From Herbaspirillum sp. WKF16 (GTDB lineage: Bacteria > Pseudomonadota > Gammaproteobacteria > Burkholderiales > Burkholderiaceae_D), in assembly GCF_028993615.1 (NCBI RefSeq), contig NZ_CP118632.1:2108001-2172000 (forward strand): a stretch of DNA of 64,000 nt, written 5' to 3'. Within the stretch, counting starts at the first letter, position 1, and every line of letters starts with the position of its first letter. Both the position numbers and the translations under genes were made by a program. Under the pieces are notes generated by a model that saw only the letters and a list, made by a program, of their open reading frames with translations, was not told the DNA's origin and made no database searches. Shown here piece by piece: positions 63,698 to 64,000 of this stretch.

Positions 63698-63935
63698 CGT
63701 GCTTTCCCATCTCTTGAATTTCGACGATGCGGATGCCGTCATCCCAGTCGAACAATACCCGGTAATTCTCCACCCGCAAGCGATACCCGAAGGCATGGCT
63801 GCTCAAGGCCCTGACGTTGCCGCAGTCGGGCATGTGCCGCAGGGTTGCGACCGCTTCCACGATCATCGTTCGCACGTGCTGCTCCAGATTGCGCAACTGG
63901 CGGGCGGCTTTGGGAAACCAATGGATGGAGTTCAT
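63681..63935 (-). CDS. RelE/ParE-family toxin
   Basis: The 84-residue basic protein has the RelE/ParE fold pattern: KAARQLRNLEQHVRTMIVEA helices, ALSSHAFGYRLRVENYRVLF strands, and the C-terminal IVEIQEMGKHDERMD. RelE-type members cleave mRNA on the ribosome, ParE-type ones inhibit gyrase; the sequence alone does not settle which. It is the first gene of the pair. On the minus strand TATAGT about 10 bp before the ATG may be a -10. The window ends 65 bp upstream. Confidence 0.87.
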   Translation of the reverse strand: MNSIHWFPKAARQLRNLEQHVRTMIVEAVATLRHMPDCGNVRALSSHAFGYRLRVENYRVLFDWDDGIRIVEIQEMGKHDERMD

Positions 63936-64000
63936 CCTGGCGACTATAGCCAGATCGAGGCTTTGTTCGTTTTCGGCGAAGGTTCGATTGAGTTTTTTTC

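Overview
The window is high-GC, gene-dense chromosomal DNA from a Burkholderiales betaproteobacterium. The closest fit I recognise is an Oxalobacteraceae member resembling Herbaspirillum. This rests on the rpsF-priB-rpsR-rplI-dnaB order, the alaA-hom-thrC-moeA-moaD-moaE order, and a fli cluster carrying ycgR, fhlB-like and second fliK-like genes. The genus is an inference. No rRNA, tRNA, CRISPR array or insertion sequence was seen. Almost all of it looks like core genome.

Region 1 (1-19.5 kb) is flagellar. The tail of flgL converges on a long minus-strand run: fliF-G-H-I-J-K then fliL-M-N-O-P-Q-R (MS ring, export ATPase, hook-length control, C ring, export gate). fliE diverges from fliF. Beyond it lie ycgR (c-di-GMP brake), an FlhB-C-terminus-like gene, a second FliK-like gene, fliT, fliS, fliD, flaG and fliC. 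Sigma-28-type promoters are visible before fliC and before fliL. A TPR/glycosyltransferase gene (19.7-21.7 kb) sits beside fliC and may modify flagellin.

Region 2 (21.9-30.1 kb) is housekeeping. It holds lexA with two tandem SOS boxes, the rpsF-priB-rpsR-rplI ribosomal/replication operon, dnaB, a DUF47-pit phosphate transport pair and a PIN-PhoH gene.

Region 3 (30.2-38.8 kb) is a minus-strand lipid A modification (L-Ara4N) cluster: a Mth938-like gene, arnT, one arnE-like subunit, arnB, arnC, the two ArnA activities as separate genes, then arnD and a Bcp/PrxQ peroxiredoxin behind a terminator.

Region 4 (39.2-50.1 kb) is metabolic: alaA-hom, an adhesin-E-like secreted protein, thrC, moeA-moaD-methyltransferase, a GntP permease, moaE and mntH.

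Region 5 (50.1-64 kb) is more accessory. It contains a toxin-first hipA-hipB pair behind an AT-rich nested palindrome; an AaeAB/FUSC-type efflux operon with an outer-membrane factor and a divergent LysR regulator; clpB with a clear sigma-32 promoter; a Cache-HAMP-GGDEF diguanylate cyclase with an unusual leader; an RraA-like gene; and a RelE/ParE toxin overlapping an Xre antitoxin. c-di-GMP links the cyclase and YcgR at the two ends of the window.
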